Positions 36,390-45,415 of a stretch of 64,000 nt of DNA are shown piece after piece. The stretch covers positions 1-64,000 of the forward strand of contig NZ_BCYY01000026.1 in the NCBI RefSeq assembly GCF_001598435.1, read 5' to 3'. Made by a program: the position numbers and the translations under genes. Every line of letters begins with the position of its first letter. Position 1 is the stretch's first letter. The notes under the pieces were generated by a model, which ran no database searches, was not told where the DNA came from, and saw nothing but the letters and a program-made list of their open reading frames with translations. This DNA is from Sphingomonas pituitosa NBRC 102491. Lineage in GTDB: Bacteria > Pseudomonadota > Alphaproteobacteria > Sphingomonadales > Sphingomonadaceae.

Positions 36390-38708
36390 TCAGGCCCCGG
36401 CGGGCTCGGCCTTCTTGCCCTTCTTGGGCTTCTTCGGTGCGGCCGGCGTGATCTCGAACGCCAGCGCATTGTCCTTCAGCTTCACGTTCACTTCGCCGCC
36501 ATGGACGAGCTTGCCGAACAACAGCTCCTCGGCGAGCGGCTGCTTGATCTTCTCCTGCATCAGGCGGCCCATCGGGCGGGCGCCGTACAGCTTGTCATAG
36601 CCGCGCTTGGTGAGCCAGGCCTTGGCCTCGTCGTCGAGCTGGATGTGCACGCCGCGATCGGTGAGCTGCAGTTCGAGCTGGAGCACGAACTTGTCGACCA
36701 CGCGGGCGACGACTTCCGGCGGCAGATAGCCGAACGGCACGATCGCATCGAGGCGGTTGCGGAATTCGGGGGTGAAGAGGTTCTTCACCGCTTCCTCCTG
36801 CACGTCCTCGCGGCTCAGCTCGCCGAAGCCCACGCTTTCCTTCGCCATGTCCGACGCACCGGCATTGGTGGTCATGATGAGGATGGTGTTGCGGAAGTCG
36901 ACGGTCTTGCCGTGGTGATCGGTCAGCTTGCCGTTGTCCATCACCTGCAGAAGGATGTTGAACAGGTCCGGATGCGCCTTCTCGATCTCGTCGAGCAGCA
37001 GCACCGAATGCGGGTTCTGATCGACCGCGTCGGTCAGCAGGCCGCCCTGGTCATAGCCGACATAGCCCGGAGGGGCACCGATCAGCCGGCTGACCGAGTG
37101 GCGTTCCATATATTCGGACATGTCGAAGCGCTGGAGCGGGATGCCGAGCAGCGTCGCAAGCTGCTTCGCCACCTCGGTCTTGCCGACGCCCGTGGGGCCC
37201 GAGAACAGATAGTTGCCGATCGGCTTGTCCGGATCGCGCAGGCCCGCGCGGCTGAGCTTGATCGCCGACGAGAGCACTTCGATCGCCTTGTCCTGGCCGA
37301 ACACGACGCGCTTCAGGTCCTGCTCGATATTGGCGAGCACGCGGGTGTCGTCCGACGAGACGGTCTTGGCCGGGATCCGCGCCATGGTCGCGATGACCTG
37401 CTCGATCTCCTTCGGCGTGATGACCTTCTTGCGCTTGGACGGCGCCACCAGCATCTGCATCGCGCCGACTTCGTCGATCACGTCGATCGCCTTGTCCGGC
37501 AGCTTGCGGTCGTTGATGTAGCGCGCCGACAGCTCGACCGCCGACTTGATCGCGTCCGGCGTATACTTCACCGAATGGTGCTGCTCGAACGCCGAGCGCA
37601 GGCCCGCGAGGATCTTCACCGTATCCTCGACCGACGGCTCGTTGACGTCGATCTTCTGGAAGCGGCGGAGCAGCGCGCGGTCCTTCTCGAAGTGGTTGCG
37701 GAATTCCTTGTAGGTGGTCGAGCCGATGCAGCGGATCGAGCCGCCCGACAGCGCCGGCTTGAGCAAGTTCGACGCATCCATCGCGCCGCCGCTGGTCGCG
37801 CCTGCGCCGATCACGGTGTGGATCTCGTCGATGAACAGCACCGCGTGCGGCAGCTTCTCGAGCTCCGAGACGACCTGCTTCAGCCGCTCCTCGAAATCGC
37901 CGCGATAGCGGGTGCCGGCGAGCAGCGCGCCCATGTCGAGCGAGTAGATCACCGCTTCCTTCAGCACGTCGGGCACTTCGCCCTCGACGATCTTGCGGGC
38001 GAGACCTTCCGCGATGGCGGTCTTGCCCACGCCGGGATCGCCCACGTAGAGCGGGTTGTTCTTGCTGCGCCGGCACAGGATCTGGACGGTGCGATCGACC
38101 TCGGCCGAACGGCCGATCAGCGGATCGACCTTGCCGATCTTCGCCTTTTCGTTGAGGTCGACGGTGAATTGCTTGAGCGCGCTCTCACCCTTGCCCGTCT
38201 TCGCCTCCTGCTTGTTCGACTTGTCTTCCTCGGCGCCCTTGGGGGTGCTCGCCTCGGTGGGGGTCGTACCGCCCTTGCCGACGCCGTGGCTGATGAAGCT
38301 GACGGCATCGAGGCGGCTCATGTCCTGCTGCTGCAGGAAGTAGACGGCGTAGCTCTCGCGCTCGCTGAACAGTGCGACCAGGACGTTGCCGCCGGTCACT
38401 TCGTCGCGGCCCGAGGACTGCACGTGCAGGATCGCGCGCTGGACGACGCGCTGGAACCCGCTGGTGGGGGAGGGATCGGTGGCGTTGTCCACCTTCAGCG
38501 CTTCCAGCTCGGTATCGAGATAGTGCGCCACGGTGGTTTTCAGTTCGCCCAGTTCCACGCCGCACGCGCCCATTACCTTCGACGCATGTTCGTCGTCGAT
38601 CAGCGCGAGCAGCAGATGCTCGAGCGTTGCATATTCGTGCCGGCGCGAGGACGCAGCCTCGAGCGCCTTGTGGAGGGTGGCTTCGAGAGCGGAGGCGAAA
38701 CTAGGCAT
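36390..38708 (-). CDS. clpA: ATP-dependent Clp protease ATP-binding subunit ClpA
   Basis: The unfoldase feeds proteins into ClpP and is directed to N-degron substrates by ClpS. The 772-residue length is right for ClpA. It has the N-domain repeats (LHKALEAASSRRHEYATLEH), Walker A GDPGVGKTAIAEGLA in the first AAA+ module and GPTGVGKTEVAKQLA in the second, and VLLLDEIEKAHPD. There is no M-domain coiled coil of the ClpB type between the modules. A lysine-rich tail (PKKPKKGKKAEP) ends it. clpS, often just upstream, is not adjacent here. Confidence 0.96.
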   Translation of the reverse strand: MPSFASALEATLHKALEAASSRRHEYATLEHLLLALIDDEHASKVMGACGVELGELKTTVAHYLDTELEALKVDNATDPSPTSGFQRVVQRAILHVQSSGRDEVTGGNVLVALFSERESYAVYFLQQQDMSRLDAVSFISHGVGKGGTTPTEASTPKGAEEDKSNKQEAKTGKGESALKQFTVDLNEKAKIGKVDPLIGRSAEVDRTVQILCRRSKNNPLYVGDPGVGKTAIAEGLARKIVEGEVPDVLKEAVIYSLDMGALLAGTRYRGDFEERLKQVVSELEKLPHAVLFIDEIHTVIGAGATSGGAMDASNLLKPALSGGSIRCIGSTTYKEFRNHFEKDRALLRRFQKIDVNEPSVEDTVKILAGLRSAFEQHHSVKYTPDAIKSAVELSARYINDRKLPDKAIDVIDEVGAMQMLVAPSKRKKVITPKEIEQVIATMARIPAKTVSSDDTRVLANIEQDLKRVVFGQDKAIEVLSSAIKLSRAGLRDPDKPIGNYLFSGPTGVGKTEVAKQLATLLGIPLQRFDMSEYMERHSVSRLIGAPPGYVGYDQGGLLTDAVDQNPHSVLLLDEIEKAHPDLFNILLQVMDNGKLTDHHGKTVDFRNTILIMTTNAGASDMAKESVGFGELSREDVQEEAVKNLFTPEFRNRLDAIVPFGYLPPEVVARVVDKFVLQLELQLTDRGVHIQLDDEAKAWLTKRGYDKLYGARPMGRLMQEKIKQPLAEELLFGKLVHGGEVNVKLKDNALAFEITPAAPKKPKKGKKAEPAGA

Positions 38709-38846
38709 TCGGATACAACTCCAGTCGGGCCGAAAGGGTGCTGAGCCCGTCTTCCCCTATGTCGGGAGTGGCAGGCCCCGCATCAAGCGCTGCGGCCCCG
38801 CACCGGAGGATCGTGGCATATCGCCCGAATTCCGGTGCCTTGACGC

Positions 38847-39044
38847 TCATCTCTTAAATAGAGCGTCAGCGCTTGCACGATGATGAACGGCGCGTTGAAT
38901 CTTTTCGCGGCATCTGGCGATCTCGGTTTCGAGCAGCTGGATTCGCGTTTCCAGTTCGGCCACCGAAAAGGGGTCGAGGTCCTGCTTTGCCAGCTGCACC
39001 GCGAGATCGTCGGATCGACGCGGAAGATTTTCGTCGGCGTCCAT
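38847..39044 (-). CDS. DUF1192 family protein
   Basis: The 65-residue protein has an N-terminal acidic patch (MDADENLPRRSDD) and the conserved run of this family: LDPFSVAELETRIQLLETEI and ARCREKIQRAVHHRASADA, probably a short helical hairpin. The function is unknown. It is divergent from a quinone oxidoreductase gene at 39124, an arrangement often seen in alphaproteobacteria. The start at 39044 gives the family N-terminus. Confidence 0.88.
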   Translation of the reverse strand: MDADENLPRRSDDLAVQLAKQDLDPFSVAELETRIQLLETEIARCREKIQRAVHHRASADALFKR

Positions 39045-39123
39045 GCGAGGAAACGTTGACCCTGAGGGGGGCGATGTCAATAAGGCCCCGAAGTTCCCCT
39101 TAGGCCAAAAAGCGACGAACCGA

Positions 39124-40134
39124 ATGATCGCAGCCGAAATGATGCTGGCCATCGACCCCGATGCGCCGGGCGGCCCAGAAGTCCTTGTTCCCGTCGAGCG
39201 CCCCGTTCCCCAGCCCGGTCCGGGCGAGGTGCTGGTGCGAGTCGCGGCTGCCGGCGTGAACCGGCCGGAAGTGCTGCAGCGGCAGGGGAAATACCCGCCG
39301 CCGCCGGGCGCGCCCTCGATCCTGGGCATGGAAATCGCCGGCACCGTGGTGGCGTTGGGCGAGGGGGCCGACGAGTCGCTGCTCGGCAAGCAGGTGTGTG
39401 CGCTGATCGCGGGCGGCGCCTATGCGGAATATGCGGTGGCGCCGGCCGGGCAGTGCCTCGACGTGCCGGAAGGCCTGAGCCTGGTAGAGGCGGCGGCGAT
39501 GCCCGAGACGCTATTCACCGTCTGGTCGAACCTGTTCGACCGCGGCTGGGCGCAGCCGGGCGAGACCGTGCTCGTTCATGGCGGCACCAGCGGCATCGGC
39601 ACCATGGCGATCGCGCTTGCGAAGCTGTTCGGGCTGACGATCCTAGTCACCGCCGGATCGGATGCGAAATGCGCGGCGGCACGCGCGCTCGGCGCGGATC
39701 TGGCGATCAACTACAAGACGCAGGATTTTGTCGAGGAAGTGAAGGCGTTCACCGGCGGCAGGGGCGTGGAGATCGTCATCGACATGGTCGGCGGCGACTA
39801 TGTCGCGCGCAACCTCCAGTGCCTCGCCGAGGACGGCCGCCACGTCTCGATCGCGGTGCAGGGCGGTGCGACCGCGACGATTCCCGTCTGGGACGTGATG
39901 CGCCGCCGGCTGACGCTGACCGGATCGACGCTGCGGCCGCGCTCGGTCGAGTTCAAGTCGCTGCTCGCGGACGAATTGCGCCGGAACGTGTGGCCGCTGG
40001 TCGCGGAGGGCAAGCTCAAGCCGGTCCTCGATCGCACCTACCCGCTGGCCGAAGCGCCGGAGGCGCACCGGCGAATGGAAGCGGGCGAGCATGTCGGCAA
40101 GATCGTGCTGACGATCGGCGACCAGCCCGCCTGA
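39124..40134 (+). CDS. NAD(P)H:quinone oxidoreductase, zinc-independent MDR family
   Basis: The 336-residue protein belongs to the quinone-oxidoreductase branch of medium-chain reductases, which reduces quinones or alpha,beta-unsaturated carbonyls with NADPH. AAGVNRPEVLQRQGKYPPPP is the typical substrate loop, and VHGGTSGIGTMAIALAKL is the cofactor loop. Zinc-binding cysteines are absent. ATG 39124 starts MIAAEMMLAI. It is divergent from DUF1192 with an 80-base gap that must hold both promoters. Confidence 0.92.
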   Translation: MIAAEMMLAIDPDAPGGPEVLVPVERPVPQPGPGEVLVRVAAAGVNRPEVLQRQGKYPPPPGAPSILGMEIAGTVVALGEGADESLLGKQVCALIAGGAYAEYAVAPAGQCLDVPEGLSLVEAAAMPETLFTVWSNLFDRGWAQPGETVLVHGGTSGIGTMAIALAKLFGLTILVTAGSDAKCAAARALGADLAINYKTQDFVEEVKAFTGGRGVEIVIDMVGGDYVARNLQCLAEDGRHVSIAVQGGATATIPVWDVMRRRLTLTGSTLRPRSVEFKSLLADELRRNVWPLVAEGKLKPVLDRTYPLAEAPEAHRRMEAGEHVGKIVLTIGDQPA

Positions 40135-40557
40135 TCAGGCGGCGAGGGGGCGCTGCTGCAGCGCTTCCTCGGCCATCGGCAGCAACAGCTGCTCCTGGTG
40201 CGCGGCGCGGCGTTCGCACAGACGCAGCAGGCGGTGCGCCGCGGCGCGGTGTCCGTGCGGGTCGGCGTGGATCTTGCGCAGCGGCCAGGCGACGAAGTGG
40301 TCGAGCATGCGCTGGCGCCATTCCAGATCCTGTTCGGTCGTGCGGCGCGCCATCGCCTGATGCGCGCAATCCTCGCTTTCGCGCAGCATCTCGATCAGCA
40401 CGCGATCCTTGGCGAGGCAGTGGCGCCGCATGGCGTCCAGAAGGCGGGTGCGCGCGCTTTCCAGCGCAGCGGCGGTCGGTCGGGTGTCGAGCTGGTACAG
40501 CGCCTTGGCAGCGTCGGTAAGGTCTTGGGTCGTGGCGAACAGCGTGGTGAATGGCAT
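40135..40557 (-). CDS. Small all-helical protein (possible hemerythrin-like), downstream paralogue
   Basis: The 140-residue protein is predicted to be a helical bundle rich in Leu, Arg, His and Glu (LTDAAKALYQLDTRPTAAAL, then LLDAMRRHCLAKDRVLIEML and LRLCERRAAHQEQLLLPMAE). Scattered His and Glu residues recall hemerythrin-like folds, but the exact metal motifs are not convincing. Its first 60 residues align with the product of the upstream gene at 40591. The start MPFTTLF parallels MPLKQLR of that neighbour. Confidence 0.7.
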   Translation of the reverse strand: MPFTTLFATTQDLTDAAKALYQLDTRPTAAALESARTRLLDAMRRHCLAKDRVLIEMLRESEDCAHQAMARRTTEQDLEWRQRMLDHFVAWPLRKIHADPHGHRAAAHRLLRLCERRAAHQEQLLLPMAEEALQQRPLAA

Positions 40558-40590
40558 CAGGGTCCTTCCTGAGGCCATTCTAGCGGCGTT

Positions 40591-40800
40591 TCAGCAAGGC
40601 GATCGTTTTGCCGATGAAATGAGTCGGGCAAATGCGGGGTAGGCGATCTGCTCGGCGAAGAAGACGGTATGGGCCAGCGCAACCTTCTTGCGCAGCTCGG
40701 CCAGCTGCTGCCGGTCGATCGGCGGTTCGGCGGCGCGCAGGATCTGCTCGGCCGTTTGCAGGATGTCGCACGTGATGGTGCGCAACTGCTTGAGCGGCAT
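40591..40800 (-). CDS. Short tandem paralogue of the downstream helical protein
   Basis: The 69-residue product (MPLKQLRTITCDILQTAEQ onward) starts like the neighbour at 40557: aligned positions include MP, L, T, D, A and L spaced alike through LLxxxR-type helices. It then ends after residue 69, whereas the neighbour continues to 140. A strong site, GGAGGTGGAGGAAGG, lies just upstream of the ATG. It could be a truncated duplicate or a real short partner. The two genes are 33 bases apart and form a unit. Confidence 0.55.
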   Translation of the reverse strand: MPLKQLRTITCDILQTAEQILRAAEPPIDRQQLAELRKKVALAHTVFFAEQIAYPAFARLISSAKRSPC

Positions 40801-40911
40801 GACGATCCTTCCTCCACCTCCTTTGTAGACGCACCGCCCCACCGGGCATCCGATTTCGCTTCATTCCGCCGCGCGAGGGGGCTAGCTTCACGACTGGTTC
40901 GGGAGGGGGAA

Positions 40912-41532
40912 GTGCTCGAAGTCATTACTGCGCCGGGCAGCGTGGCGTTCGTCTCGGCGATCGTGCTGATGCTGCTGATCGGTGTCGTGCAGGTGCTGGG
41001 GATCGGGGGAGATTGGGCCGAGCTGGCGCCCGACATCGACGCCGACATATCCTTCGACGCGCTGGACTGGCTGGGCATCGGCCGGGTGCCGATCCTGGTC
41101 TCGCTGATCCTGTATCTCGCGGGGTTCGGCGTGCTCGGCCTGCTGCTGCAGCAATCGGCGCATGATATCGCCGGCGGCATGTTGAGCGGCTGGATCGCCG
41201 TGCCCGTGGCGGCACTGCTGGCGATTCCGGTCTCCGCCCTGGCGGCGCGTGGCGTGGCGCGCGTGCTGCCGCGGGACCACAGCACGGCGGTGTCGCTGGA
41301 GACACTGGTCGGCGCCACCGCGCAGATCGTCATCGGGCGCGCGACGGCCGGCTCCCCGGCCCGGGCACGGACGCAGGATGCGCACGGCCAGGTCCATTAC
41401 GTCATGGTCGAGCCCGACGGCTCCGGCCAGCAATTCGAGGAGGGCGAACGCGTCCTCCTGATCCGGCGCGAGGGCGACGGCTTTCGCGCCATTTCCTGGG
41501 GCGACCATCGTCTGCCCCGATTGGAGGGGTGA
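40912..41532 (+). CDS. YqiJ/NfeD-like membrane protein with OB-fold
   Basis: The 206-residue protein has two to three membrane segments (around residues 9-27, VAFVSAIVLMLLIGVVQVLG; 55-75, ILVSLILYLAGFGVLGLLLQ; and 85-105). A C-terminal OB-like domain from about residue 120 (TLVGATAQIVIGRATAGSPA) ends in LIRREGDGFRAISWGDH. The layout matches the YqiJ/NfeD-type partners of flotillins. GTG at 40912 follows GGGAGGGGGA. The flotillin gene starts six bases after its stop and should be co-transcribed with it. Confidence 0.82.
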   Translation: MLEVITAPGSVAFVSAIVLMLLIGVVQVLGIGGDWAELAPDIDADISFDALDWLGIGRVPILVSLILYLAGFGVLGLLLQQSAHDIAGGMLSGWIAVPVAALLAIPVSALAARGVARVLPRDHSTAVSLETLVGATAQIVIGRATAGSPARARTQDAHGQVHYVMVEPDGSGQQFEEGERVLLIRREGDGFRAISWGDHRLPRLEG

Positions 41533-41537
41533 AACCC

Positions 41538-43226
41538 ATGCAAGCCATCGTTCCCCAGGGCGGCACCGCCGTGCTGCCCTATCTCCTCTATGCGGGCGTG
41601 GTGCTCGTCGCGCTGCTGGTGATCGGCATCACCTTTGCCAAGCTGTACAAGCGCGCCTCGAAGGAGGTCGGCTTCGTGCGCACCGGCGCGGGCGGCGAAA
41701 AGGTGGTGATCAACGGCGGCGCGCTGGTGCTGCCGGTGTTCCACGAGACCATGCCGGTCAATCTCAACACGGTGCGCCTCGCCGTGGAGCGCAAGAATTC
41801 CGATGCGCTGATCACGCTGGACCGCCTGCGGATCGACGTGAAGGCCGAGTTCTACGTGCGGGTGAAGCCGGACGCCCAGTCGATCGCGACCGCGGCGCAG
41901 ACGCTGGGCCTGCGCACGATGAATCCCGAGGCGCTGAAGGAGCTGGTGGAAGGCAAGTTCGTCGATGCGCTGCGTTCGGTCGCCGCGGGCATGACGATGG
42001 CGCAGCTGCACGAGCAGCGCAGCGACTTCGTGCAGAAGGTGCAGCAGGTCAGCTCCGCCGATCTGGCGATGAACGGGCTGGAGCTGGAAAGCGTTTCGCT
42101 CACCGGGCTGGACCAGACGTCGATCGAGCATTTCAACGCCAACAACGCGTTCGACGCCGAAGGCCTGACCAAGCTGACCGAGCAGATCGAGCTGCGCAAG
42201 AAAGCGCGCAACGACATCGAGCAGGATACGCGGGTGCAGATCGAGACCAAGAATCTCGAGGCGCAGCGCCAGTCGTTCCTGATCGGGCGCGATACCGAAT
42301 TCGCCCGGCTGGAGCAGGAGCGGGAGGTGGAGATGCGCCGCGCCGCGCAAGCCGCCGAAGTGGCGCGCGAACAATCGGTGCGCCAGCAGGAGGCCGATCA
42401 GGCGCGGATCGAGGCGAAGAAGCTGGTCGATGCGCAGCAGATCGAGGCGGACCGCGCGATCCAGCAAGCCAAGATCGCCCAAGCGCAGGCGCTGGAGCTT
42501 GCCCGGCAGGAACAGCAGATCGCGGTGCAGAACAAGAGCCGCGAGGAAAGCCAGGCCAAGGCGATCGCCGACAAGGCACGTGCGGAGGCGGTGGTCGCGG
42601 AGGAATCGGTGCGCACCGCTCGCGATGCGGAGGTAGCCGAGCGCCAGAAGCGGATCGAACTGATCGACGCCGCGCGGGAGGCGGAGCGGGCGGCCATCGC
42701 CATCAAGACGCAGGCCGAGGCCGAGAAGGCGGCAGCCGCCGACCGCGCCGAGGCGGCCCGGCTCGCGGCCGAAGGCGAGGCGGAGGCGGCGAAGCTGCGC
42801 GCCGACGCCGACCGCGTCCGCTTCGAGGTTGAAGCCGCGGGCCAGCGCGCGGTGAACGAGGCGGCGAACCTGCTATCCTCGGACCAGGTCTCGCTCCAGG
42901 CGAAGCTCGCGCTGCTCAAGGTGTTGCCCGAGCTGATCCGCGAGGCGGCCAAGCCGATGGAGGCGATCGATTCGATCCGGATCGTCCAGGTCGATGGTCT
43001 GGGCGGCGGCGGGGCCGGGGCCGGGGTGGTCGCCAATGATGGCGGCGGCGACCGCAACCTTGCCAATGCGGCCGTGTCCGCGGCCCTGCGCTATCGCGCG
43101 CAGGCGCCGGTGATCGATGGGCTGATGCGCGAACTGGGATTTGAAGGCGGTACGCTGGATTCGCTCGTCGCCGGGGCCGCGACGGGCGTGCCTGCGACGC
43201 CCGCCACCTCCGAAGCAGCGGAGTGA
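41538..43226 (+). CDS. Flotillin/YqiK-family SPFH protein
   Basis: The 562-residue membrane-associated scaffold has an N-terminal membrane segment (about residues 12-33, YLLYAGVVLVALLVIGITF). An SPFH domain begins GFVRTGAGGEKVVINGGALV, and a very long coiled coil of Glu, Ala, Arg and Gln repeats (about residues 240-440) is followed by a Gly-rich stretch and a short tail. Flotillins organise membrane microdomains. The ATG at 41538 has GGAGGGG eight bases upstream. With the YqiJ-like gene it matches the E. coli yqiJ-yqiK pair. A terminator hairpin follows. Confidence 0.92.
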   Translation: MQAIVPQGGTAVLPYLLYAGVVLVALLVIGITFAKLYKRASKEVGFVRTGAGGEKVVINGGALVLPVFHETMPVNLNTVRLAVERKNSDALITLDRLRIDVKAEFYVRVKPDAQSIATAAQTLGLRTMNPEALKELVEGKFVDALRSVAAGMTMAQLHEQRSDFVQKVQQVSSADLAMNGLELESVSLTGLDQTSIEHFNANNAFDAEGLTKLTEQIELRKKARNDIEQDTRVQIETKNLEAQRQSFLIGRDTEFARLEQEREVEMRRAAQAAEVAREQSVRQQEADQARIEAKKLVDAQQIEADRAIQQAKIAQAQALELARQEQQIAVQNKSREESQAKAIADKARAEAVVAEESVRTARDAEVAERQKRIELIDAAREAERAAIAIKTQAEAEKAAAADRAEAARLAAEGEAEAAKLRADADRVRFEVEAAGQRAVNEAANLLSSDQVSLQAKLALLKVLPELIREAAKPMEAIDSIRIVQVDGLGGGGAGAGVVANDGGGDRNLANAAVSAALRYRAQAPVIDGLMRELGFEGGTLDSLVAGAATGVPATPATSEAAE

Positions 43227-43233
43227 GGCATGG

Positions 43234-43263
43234 CAGACCGGCGGCGGGATCGCCGCCGGTCTG
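43234..43263 (+). terminator. Terminator after the flotillin gene
   Basis: A 13-bp perfect stem (CAGACCGGCGGCG with CGCCGCCGGTCTG) has a 4-base loop and begins seven bases after the stop codon. TTCC follows, not a full T-run. Confidence 0.7.
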
Positions 43264-43359
43264 TTCCGGCGCGCGGGTGAGCGCGCGTCCACTATGACAG
43301 TCCCGTGAAATCCGAGGGATTCGATTTGTAACAAAGTGGCGCCATAGGCGAGTCTCTGC

Positions 43360-44265
43360 ATGGGCAAGCTGCACGGGAACTTGGGCATGGCCACGATCAC
43401 CAGGCTTTCGTTTGATGTCGCGGGTCTCGCGGACTTTCACGCGACCACCCCCACCATTCCGGAGCGACCGATCGGCGAACGGCGCCAGTACCGCGCAATC
43501 TGGATCTCCGACGTCCATCTCGGTACTCGCGGCTGCAATGCCGAGATGCTGATCGACTTTCTCGACCATGTCGACAGCGACACCATGTATCTTGTGGGCG
43601 ACATCATCGACGGCTGGGCGATGAAGAAGCGCCTTTACTGGCCGGCGACGCACAACGACATCGTCTGGCGCGTGCTCAAGCGGGCGAAGCGCGGTACCGA
43701 GATCGTCTATATTCCCGGTAATCATGACGAGATGTTCCGCCAGTTCACCGGGCTCGATTTCGGCGGCGTGAAGATCAAGCGGCAGGCCATCCACACCACC
43801 GCCGACGGGCGCCGCCTGCTGGTGCTGCACGGCGACGAGTTCGACGCGATCACCATGTCCCACCGCTGGCTCGCCCATCTCGGCGACGCCGCCTACGAGA
43901 TGATGATGACGCTCAACCGCTGGCTGAACCGGGTGCGCCGCTGGATGGGGCTGCCCTATTGGTCGCTGAGCAAATACGCCAAGCAGAAGGTCAAGAACGC
44001 GGTGTCCTTCATCTCCAAGTTCGAGGAAATCGTCGCGCGCGAAGCCGGCGCCCGTGGTGTCGACGGCGTGATCGCCGGACATATTCACAAGGCGGAGATC
44101 CGCGCGATCGACGGTGTCGCATATTATAACGACGGCGATTGGGTAGAGGGTTGCACCGCGCTGGTGGAGCATTACGACGGGTCCATGGAAATTCTCCACT
44201 GGGCCGACGAGATGGCAGCGCGCGAGTCGCCGCCGGAGTCCGAGGTCAGACTGGCGGCGGCGTGA
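43360..44265 (+). CDS. LpxH-like metallophosphoesterase (UDP-2,3-diacylglucosamine diphosphatase family)
   Basis: The 301-residue calcineurin-type phosphoesterase has the metal-binding motifs in order: ISDVHLGTRG, VGDIIDGWAMKKR, IPGNHDEMFR, LLVLHGDEFDAITM and AGHIHKAEI. The family includes LpxH, which releases lipid X during lipid A synthesis. Many sphingomonads make glycosphingolipids in place of LPS, so the substrate here may differ. ATG 43387 is an alternative start. It overlaps the glycosyltransferase gene (GTGA), so the two act in one pathway. Confidence 0.88.
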   Translation: MGKLHGNLGMATITRLSFDVAGLADFHATTPTIPERPIGERRQYRAIWISDVHLGTRGCNAEMLIDFLDHVDSDTMYLVGDIIDGWAMKKRLYWPATHNDIVWRVLKRAKRGTEIVYIPGNHDEMFRQFTGLDFGGVKIKRQAIHTTADGRRLLVLHGDEFDAITMSHRWLAHLGDAAYEMMMTLNRWLNRVRRWMGLPYWSLSKYAKQKVKNAVSFISKFEEIVAREAGARGVDGVIAGHIHKAEIRAIDGVAYYNDGDWVEGCTALVEHYDGSMEILHWADEMAARESPPESEVRLAAA

Positions 44266-45311
44266 CGGCGGCAGGGGGGACCGAGGCCGTGCGTATCGCG
44301 ATCGTGACCGATGCCTGGGAGCCCCAGGTCAACGGCGTCGTCCGCACGCTCCAGTCGGTGCGGCGGGTGCTGGAGAGCCAGGGCCACCAGGTGCTGGTCG
44401 TCTCGCCCGACAAATTCTATTCGCTGCCCTGCCCGACCTATCCGGAGATCCGGCTGGCGATCACCAGCGTGGCGGCAGTCGGCGCCATGCTCGAGGAATT
44501 CGCCCCCAATGCGATCCACCTCGCCACCGAAGGCCCGCTGTGCGTGGCGGCGCGGCGCTGGTGCCTGCGCCAGAAGCGGCCGTTCACCACCGCCTATCAC
44601 ACCCAGTTCCCGGACTATGTCTCGGCCCGTTCCGGCGTGCCGGCGGAATGGATCTGGCGCTATATCCGCTGGTTCCACACGCCGAGCGCGACGATCCTCG
44701 CCTCGACCGCGTCGATCCGCCAGTCGCTGGTCGATCACGGCCTGCCGCAGGTGCGCCACTGGGGCCGCGGCGTCGATCTCGCGCATTTCCACCCCGGCCT
44801 GCCGCCGCACCCGCAGATGCTGGGGCTGGCCGGGCCGGTGATGCTCTATGTCGGCCGGGTGGCGGTGGAGAAGAATCTCGAGGCGTTCCTCCGCGTCGAC
44901 CGGCCGGGCACCAAGGTGGTGGTGGGCGACGGTCCGGCGCGGGCGATGCTGGAGGCCAAATATCCGGACACGGTATTCCTCGGCGCGCAGTTCGGGGCCG
45001 ATCTCGCCAGCGCCTATGCAAGCGCGGACGTGTTCGTCTTTCCCAGCCGTACCGATACGTTCGGGCTGGTGATGATCGAGGCGCTGGCCTGCGGGACCCC
45101 GGTTGCCGCCTATCCGGTCACCGGGCCGATCGACGTGCTGACGCCGGAGAGCGGCGCGATGGACGAGGATCTGGGCGCCGCGATCGACAAGGCCCTGGCG
45201 CTCGATCGCGCCGCCTGCGCCGCCTATGGCCGCAGCTTCACCTGGGAAGCGAGCGCGCGACAGTTCCTGACCGCGCTGGTGCCGATCGGATGCGAGAAGG
45301 CGGCCGCCTGA
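44262..45311 (+). CDS. GT4-family glycosyltransferase
   Basis: The protein has a GT-B fold. The N-terminal domain begins VRIAIVTDAWEPQVNGVV with YHTQFPDYVSAR, and the C-terminal donor-binding domain has VMLYVGRVAVEKNLEAFL, VVVGDGPARAML and the E-x7-E-type motif SRTDTFGLVMIEALACGTP. This is the pattern of GDP-mannose- or UDP-sugar-dependent transferases that build glycolipids. The GTG at 44262 overlaps the phosphoesterase stop; a GTG at 44289 is a second option. The lipid acceptor is probably made by the pathway of the adjacent phosphoesterase. Confidence 0.88.
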   Translation: MTAAGGTEAVRIAIVTDAWEPQVNGVVRTLQSVRRVLESQGHQVLVVSPDKFYSLPCPTYPEIRLAITSVAAVGAMLEEFAPNAIHLATEGPLCVAARRWCLRQKRPFTTAYHTQFPDYVSARSGVPAEWIWRYIRWFHTPSATILASTASIRQSLVDHGLPQVRHWGRGVDLAHFHPGLPPHPQMLGLAGPVMLYVGRVAVEKNLEAFLRVDRPGTKVVVGDGPARAMLEAKYPDTVFLGAQFGADLASAYASADVFVFPSRTDTFGLVMIEALACGTPVAAYPVTGPIDVLTPESGAMDEDLGAAIDKALALDRAACAAYGRSFTWEASARQFLTALVPIGCEKAAA

Positions 45312-45415
45312 ATCGCGGAAACGCTTGCTCCCACGGGCAAGCTCCCCTACATCAAGACCATGTGTGGCCGCCCGTGATGGGCGGCCCTTATTGTTTCAAG
45401 TTCCGGAGATCCACC

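Noticed and set aside
36180-38744. An 854-residue open frame opposite clpA
   Set aside because: It has low-complexity Leu/Arg/Asp/Val composition, is antisense to a certain gene and has no family.
41397-42482. A 361-residue minus-strand open frame opposite the flotillin gene
   Set aside because: It mirrors the coiled-coil codons of the flotillin and has no start signals.
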